Below, piece by piece: positions 61,735 to 64,000 of a DNA stretch of 64,000 nucleotides. A program made the position numbers and the translations under genes. Source of the DNA: Abelmoschus esculentus (lineage: Eukaryota > Streptophyta > Magnoliopsida > Malvales > Malvaceae); the NCBI GenBank assembly GCA_035048815.1, contig JAUCBN010000055.1, positions 3,169,501 to 3,233,500 on the forward strand, read 5' to 3'. Position 1 is the first letter of the stretch, and every line of letters begins with the position of its first letter. A model generated the notes under the pieces. The model was not told the origin of the DNA, ran no database searches, and worked only from the letters and a program-made list of their open reading frames with translations.

Positions 61735-63998
61735 GTGAATTCTTCTGCACCTGTTAATATGATTTCCTCTGCCAATGTCTTGTCCTCTGCTTTTGATTCG
61801 AAATCTGAAGTTACTGGTTGTGACACAGGTAATATTTTTTCTTGTTCAACAAAGTTTACATCTTGGATTATTGATTCTGGGGCTACGGATCATATAACTA
61901 GTTCTTTGTTGTTTTTTACAGATTATTATCCTGTGTTTAACAAGTTTGTTAAGCTTCCTAATAATCAATTAGTTAAAGTAGAACATGTTGGTACTATAAA
62001 ACTTAATAATTTGATATTACATAATGTTTTACATGTACCTAATTTTAGTTTTAATTTGATATCTGTTTCACAGTTAACAAAGAATAAAATGTATTGTTTG
62101 ATTTTTTCCTTTCCCTTTTGTTGCATACAGGAAGTCCAAAACTGGAGGATGATTGGTTTAGCTAAAGAACAAAGTGGTCTTTACCATCTTCATGTGCAAC
62201 AAGAGGTTTTTCAGAATTCTGCTTGTAATGTTGTAAATAATATCGATTCTTTTCTTCTTTGGCATTCTAGATTAGGACATCCTTCTTTTCCTAGGATGAG
62301 ACAATTCGCTAAATTGAATTCTGCTATTCCTACTAATTCTAGTCATGAATGTGAAATTTGTCATTTGGAGAAACATAAGAGGCTTTCATTCCCTGTTAGT
62401 ACATCTGTTTCTGAAAATATATTTGATCTTGTTCATTTGGATGTGTGGGGTCCTTTTCCTGTTCAAAGTTTATATGGCCACTCATATTTTCTTACAATTG
62501 TTGATGATAAAAGTAGATTTCTCTGGGTGTACCCCATGAAACATAAAACTGAAGTTAGAACTATAATCGTAGATTTTTATAATTTGATTGAGACACAATT
62601 CTCTAAGAAAATAAAATGTATTCGAAGTGATAATGCTAGAGAATTTGACATGATTTCATTTTTTAAGTGTAAAGGTATAATACATCAAAAATCTTGTGCC
62701 TATACACCTCAACAAAACAGTGTTGTGGAAAGAAAGCATCAACACATTTTGAGTGTTGCTCGAGCATTAAAAATACAAGCAGGCTTGCCACTTAAGTTTT
62801 GGATTGATTGTGTTATGCAAGCCGTGTTTTTGATTAATATTACTCCAACACCAATTTTAGATAATAAAACACCCTTTGAAGTTTTGTTTGGTCAATTGCC
62901 TAAAATTGATCATCTTAGGGTGTTTGGTTGTCTTGCATATGCTTCTGTTTTACCTAGTGCTACCACCAAAATGCATGCTAGATCTATCAAATGTGTTTTT
63001 ATTGGTTTTCCTAAAGATGTTAAGGGATATAGGTTGTTTAATTTAGATTCTAATAGTGTTTTTGTTTCAAGAGATGTAGTTTTTTCTGAAAATATTTTTC
63101 CTTTTAAAGATAAAAATGATAAAGTTGTTCCTACTGTAATTTTGCCAAATTATGAAAATACTACTTCATTAGATGTCCCTAAGAAAGTTTGTTTTAATGA
63201 AGAAGTTTCACGCAGTACTGAAAATGTTAATTGTTTACAACCTTTTAATTTTTCTGAGTCCAATGAAATTGGACAAGATAGGTCAATTTCGCCTGCTATT
63301 AGTGATAGTGAACAATTAAATAAATCTCAATTACATTCTTTACCTGATAAAAACAATGTCTCTTTAGATTTGCCTAGACCAATTAGACCTACTAGAAATA
63401 CACAATTACCACAAAAATATAAGGACTATCAAGTTACTTTACCTAAGATAAGGACTTCTCCTCATTCTATAGCTCAAGTTTTATCTTATGATCGACTTAG
63501 TTCTAATTATAATTCTTTTGTTAATTCTGTTTCTGTTTTAAAAGAACCTAAATCTTATAAACAAGCTGTCATGCATGAGTGTTGGCAAGATGCAATGAAT
63601 AAAGAGATCAATGCTTTAGAAAATAACAATACTTGGGATTTGGTTCCTCTTCCTCCTGGCAAGCAAACAATTGGTTGTAAATGGGTGTATAAAACAAAAT
63701 TAAAATCTGATGGTACTTTAGAAAGGTATAAAGCAAGGTTAGTTGCAAAAAGATATAATCAGCAACTAGGAATTGACTTTATAGATACTTTTAGTCCTGT
63801 TGCGAAAATTACTACTATTCGAACTTTGCTTGCCGTGTCTGCTTCAAAAAATTGGTACCTAAAATAATTAGACATCAATAATGCTTTTTTACATGGCTTT
63901 CTTCAAGAGGAAGTTTATATGGATTTGCCACCTGATTTTCAATGTGATTCTAATCTGGTTTGCAAGTTAAATAGAAGTATTTATGGTCTGAAACAAGC
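61735..63998 (+). pseudogene. Copia pol: protease, integrase, reverse transcriptase (start)
   Basis: A long frame from 61735 carries the aspartic protease motif IDSGATDH (about 61870), the integrase HHCC zinc region (LLWHSRLGHPS ... CEICHLEKHK) and the DDE core: HLDVWGP, then RSDNAREF, then SVVERKHQ. After a spacer the reverse transcriptase begins (WDLVPLPPGKQTIGCKWVYK, RYKARLVAK). A TAA at 63865-63867 stops the frame, and recognisable reverse transcriptase continues in the same frame (LDINNAFLHGFLQEEVYMDL) to the window edge. The catalytic YVDD region is outside the window. Confidence 0.92.
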
Positions 63999-64000
63999 TA

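Larger units (their letters stand above)
60405..64000 (+). mobile_element. Copia-type LTR retrotransposon, 5' part, runs off the window
   Basis: The 5' LTR is followed by a tRNA-Met type primer site and a gag-pol region in the order gag, zinc knuckle, protease, integrase, reverse transcriptase, which defines copia. The coding region is disrupted by stops at 60864 and 63865 and by frame changes near 61570 and 61725. The second half of reverse transcriptase, RNase H and the 3' LTR lie beyond position 64000, so age and target duplication cannot be judged. Confidence 0.93.

Overview
This window is nuclear DNA from a plant, almost certainly a eudicot. It is AT-rich, its genes are split by GT-AG introns, its gene families are plant-specific (TMK receptor kinase, RALF peptide, dirigent protein, S1 self-incompatibility homologue, pectate lyase), and it is full of plant-type transposons. 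The protein sequences and the gypsy-like repeats carrying GTATCGATAC palindromes would fit Malvales (cotton or cacao relatives). That is inference; nothing here fixes the species.

Seven protein-coding genes can be supported. They are widely spaced. (1) A TMK4-type leucine-rich-repeat receptor kinase lies at 4075-7457 (+), with one intron. (2) A RALF peptide precursor lies at 11220-11567 (+); its last conserved cysteine codon is replaced by TGA. (3) A two-exon membrane protein of the 'ribosomal L34e superfamily' type lies at 12478-15162 (-). (4) An eight-exon HAD hydrolase of the pyrimidine-5'-nucleotidase/SSM1 type lies at 22990-24423 (+). (5) An intronless dirigent protein lies at 28556-29278 (+). 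(6) An intronless S1/SPH-type secreted protein lies at 41725-42153 (-). (7) A four-exon pectate lyase lies at 50719-52483 (-). They do not form a pathway. Several act at the cell surface or in the wall (TMK, RALF, dirigent, pectate lyase, S1), but I see no evidence of co-regulation.

The rest is transposon-derived or featureless AT-rich DNA. A complete copia-type LTR retrotransposon (32372-37975, minus orientation, target duplication TTAAT) has nearly identical LTRs but a ruined interior. A second copia element enters at the right edge (60405 to the end) with frameshifts and stops. Gypsy-like remnants lie at 20.85 kb and 42.8-47.3 kb; the latter contain an array of alternating 23- and 26-bp units that each form a small hairpin. 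Many non-autonomous DNA transposons are present. Three have perfect 9-bp target duplications (15246-15406, 19447-19970, 24667-24786), which points to Mutator-like elements. Two have imperfect 8-bp duplications, which points to hAT-like elements (26952-27765, 30322-30880). Several are long inverted-repeat (foldback) units. One long-inverted-repeat unit at 49.16-49.99 kb encloses decayed coding-like sequence and may be a gene-capturing element.

The observations most worth a second look are the RALF gene without its fourth cysteine, the hairpin minisatellite with paired stem changes, the possible gene-fragment capture at 49 kb, and the recently inserted but internally dead copia element. I found no unmistakably new multi-gene system.
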